NCBI RefSeq assembly: GCF_004337505.1
Contig: NZ_SJZI01000047.1
Span: 1 to 64,000 of the forward strand
Length of the DNA: 64,000 bases
DNA from: Flaviaestuariibacter flavus
GTDB taxonomy: Bacteria > Bacteroidota > Bacteroidia > Chitinophagales > Chitinophagaceae
Direction: 5' to 3'
Each line of letters starts with the position of its first letter. Position 1 is the stretch's first letter. Below the pieces are notes generated by a model. It was not told the DNA's origin. It worked only from the letters and a program-made list of their open reading frames with translations, and did not search any database. Shown piece by piece: positions 63,295-64,000 of this stretch. The position numbers were made by a program, and so were the translations under genes.

Positions 63295-64000
63295 ATGCCC
63301 CTGACCGTTCGCCGCGCCCTCGAGTTGATGGGTCTTTACTTTCTCGGAATGATCATCCTCGCCGGTCGCGACATCATCTCGCCCCTGCTGATGGCCTTTT
63401 TTCTCGCCATTATGCTGCTGCCGATCTACCGCTTCCTGCGCCGCAGGAAGCTGCCTGAAAGTCTTGCCATCGGCCTGTCGCTGCTGGTACTCATCCTGGT
63501 GGTGGCCGGGCTCGTGTGGTTCTTCTCCTCCCAGATCACGCAACTGGTGGCCGACTTCCCCACCATCAAGCAAAACGTGCGGCATCACCTCGACTCGCTG
63601 AGCCGCTGGGTAGCAACGAAATTCAATTACTCCGCGCAAAGGCAGGCGGCCTTCCTCGACCAGCAGAACGACAAGCTCATGAACTGGGTGTCGGGCATCG
63701 CCGGCGGGGCGGCCGCCTCGCTCACGGGCATCTTCATTTTCGTGGGCCTGTTGCCGATCTATATCTTCCTGATGCTTTTCTACAAAAACCTGCTGCTCCG
63801 CTTCGTGTTCCTGTGGTTTCCCGAGCCGGCGCACGCGAAGGTGGAAGAAGCGATGCGCGAGTCGGAGATCATCATCAAAAGCTACCTCGTGGGCCTGGCC
63901 ATCCAGATCACCTATATAACGGTGCTGCTTGGCGGCATCCTGATGGTGTTCGGCATCAAGCACGCCATTCTCATCGGCGCCATCTTCGCGCTGCTCAACC
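63295..64000 (+). CDS. AI-2E family transporter (partial, runs off the window)
   Basis: An open frame from the ATG at 63295 to the window edge, 235 residues seen of an expected 350 or so. It begins MPLTVRRALELMGLYFLG, then GRDIISPLLMAFFLAIMLLP, a second helix pair, a soluble loop (LVADFPTIKQNVRHHLDSL), then FIFVGLLPIYIFLMLFYK and SYLVGLAIQITYITVLLGG, the order of the AI-2E/YdiK/PerM permease family. Members move small molecules or ions across the inner membrane; the name does not prove autoinducer-2 transport. The C-terminal helices are missing because of the cut. Confidence 0.85.
   Translation, partial: MPLTVRRALELMGLYFLGMIILAGRDIISPLLMAFFLAIMLLPIYRFLRRRKLPESLAIGLSLLVLILVVAGLVWFFSSQITQLVADFPTIKQNVRHHLDSLSRWVATKFNYSAQRQAAFLDQQNDKLMNWVSGIAGGAAASLTGIFIFVGLLPIYIFLMLFYKNLLLRFVFLWFPEPAHAKVEEAMRESEIIIKSYLVGLAIQITYITVLLGGILMVFGIKHAILIGAIFALLN

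Noticed and set aside
1..64000. tRNA or rRNA genes
   Set aside because: I looked for TΨC-like GGTTCRA and conserved rRNA words and found none that fold into a cloverleaf; the GGTTC words present belong to the stutter repeats.

Overview
The window is GC-rich chromosomal DNA from a member of the Bacteroidota, most likely the Chitinophagales/Chitinophagaceae. The evidence is: TAnnTTTG-type -7 promoter elements close to many start codons; the coaX - SPYSRYGLGD outer-membrane protein - lptC gene order; an S46 dipeptidyl peptidase; a TonB-dependent receptor; SusC-like carboxypeptidase-regulatory domains; and GH3 and DUF4197 proteins. These are chromosomal housekeeping and envelope genes. I see no phage, plasmid, transposase, CRISPR array, rRNA or tRNA.

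Layout. 0-4 kb: a cut-off gene, a DUF4197 lipoprotein, a small membrane protein, lysS and a glycosyltransferase. 4-13.6 kb: short-chain and aldo/keto oxidoreductases, lptC, an outer-membrane protein, coaX, a LON-N-domain protein, an ABC exporter, a YciI protein and a membrane-anchored endonuclease/phosphatase-fold protein with a probable frameshift. 13.6-23 kb: an M48 lipoprotein peptidase, then a surface-polysaccharide block (four family-2 glycosyltransferases, UDP-galactopyranose mutase, an FkbM methyltransferase, an O-antigen-ligase-like protein), interrupted by meaB. 23-33 kb: typA, a class-A-beta-lactamase-fold hydrolase, a lipid kinase, an epimerase, 3-hydroxyacyl-CoA dehydrogenase, a JmjC-like protein, a YciO/Sua5 protein and cytochrome c. 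33-42 kb: a MacAB/LolD-like tripartite ABC operon, GNAT and YdeI-like proteins, two tandem unknown paralogues, and an Asp/Glu-type dipeptidyl peptidase. 42-54 kb: a HExxH membrane protein, a GYF-domain protein, a TonB receptor, a response regulator facing a PAS histidine kinase, a GH3 protein, a 31-residue membrane protein, a carboxypeptidase-regulatory-domain protein and a patatin-like membrane protein. 54-64 kb: ctaA, rnhB, a double retropepsin followed by a secreted protein with four AMPK-type carbohydrate-binding repeats, an AsmA protein, a second DUF4197 lipoprotein, a YtxH-like protein and a cut-off AI-2E-family permease.

The most unusual content is between the genes. Nearly every longer spacer holds a foldable repeat built as left arm - core - reverse-complement right arm. 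One family (GAGAGAAAGAACGC ends) has five full copies, one half copy and one fragment. Another has the same CGTCATTGCGAG...GAAGCAATC ends around different cores. Several further families are made of stuttered 8-12 bp words. In at least four places such a repeat carries the stop codon and last residues of the neighbouring gene. Coding functions below rest on motif recognition by eye; promoters and terminators rest on direct reading of the bases.
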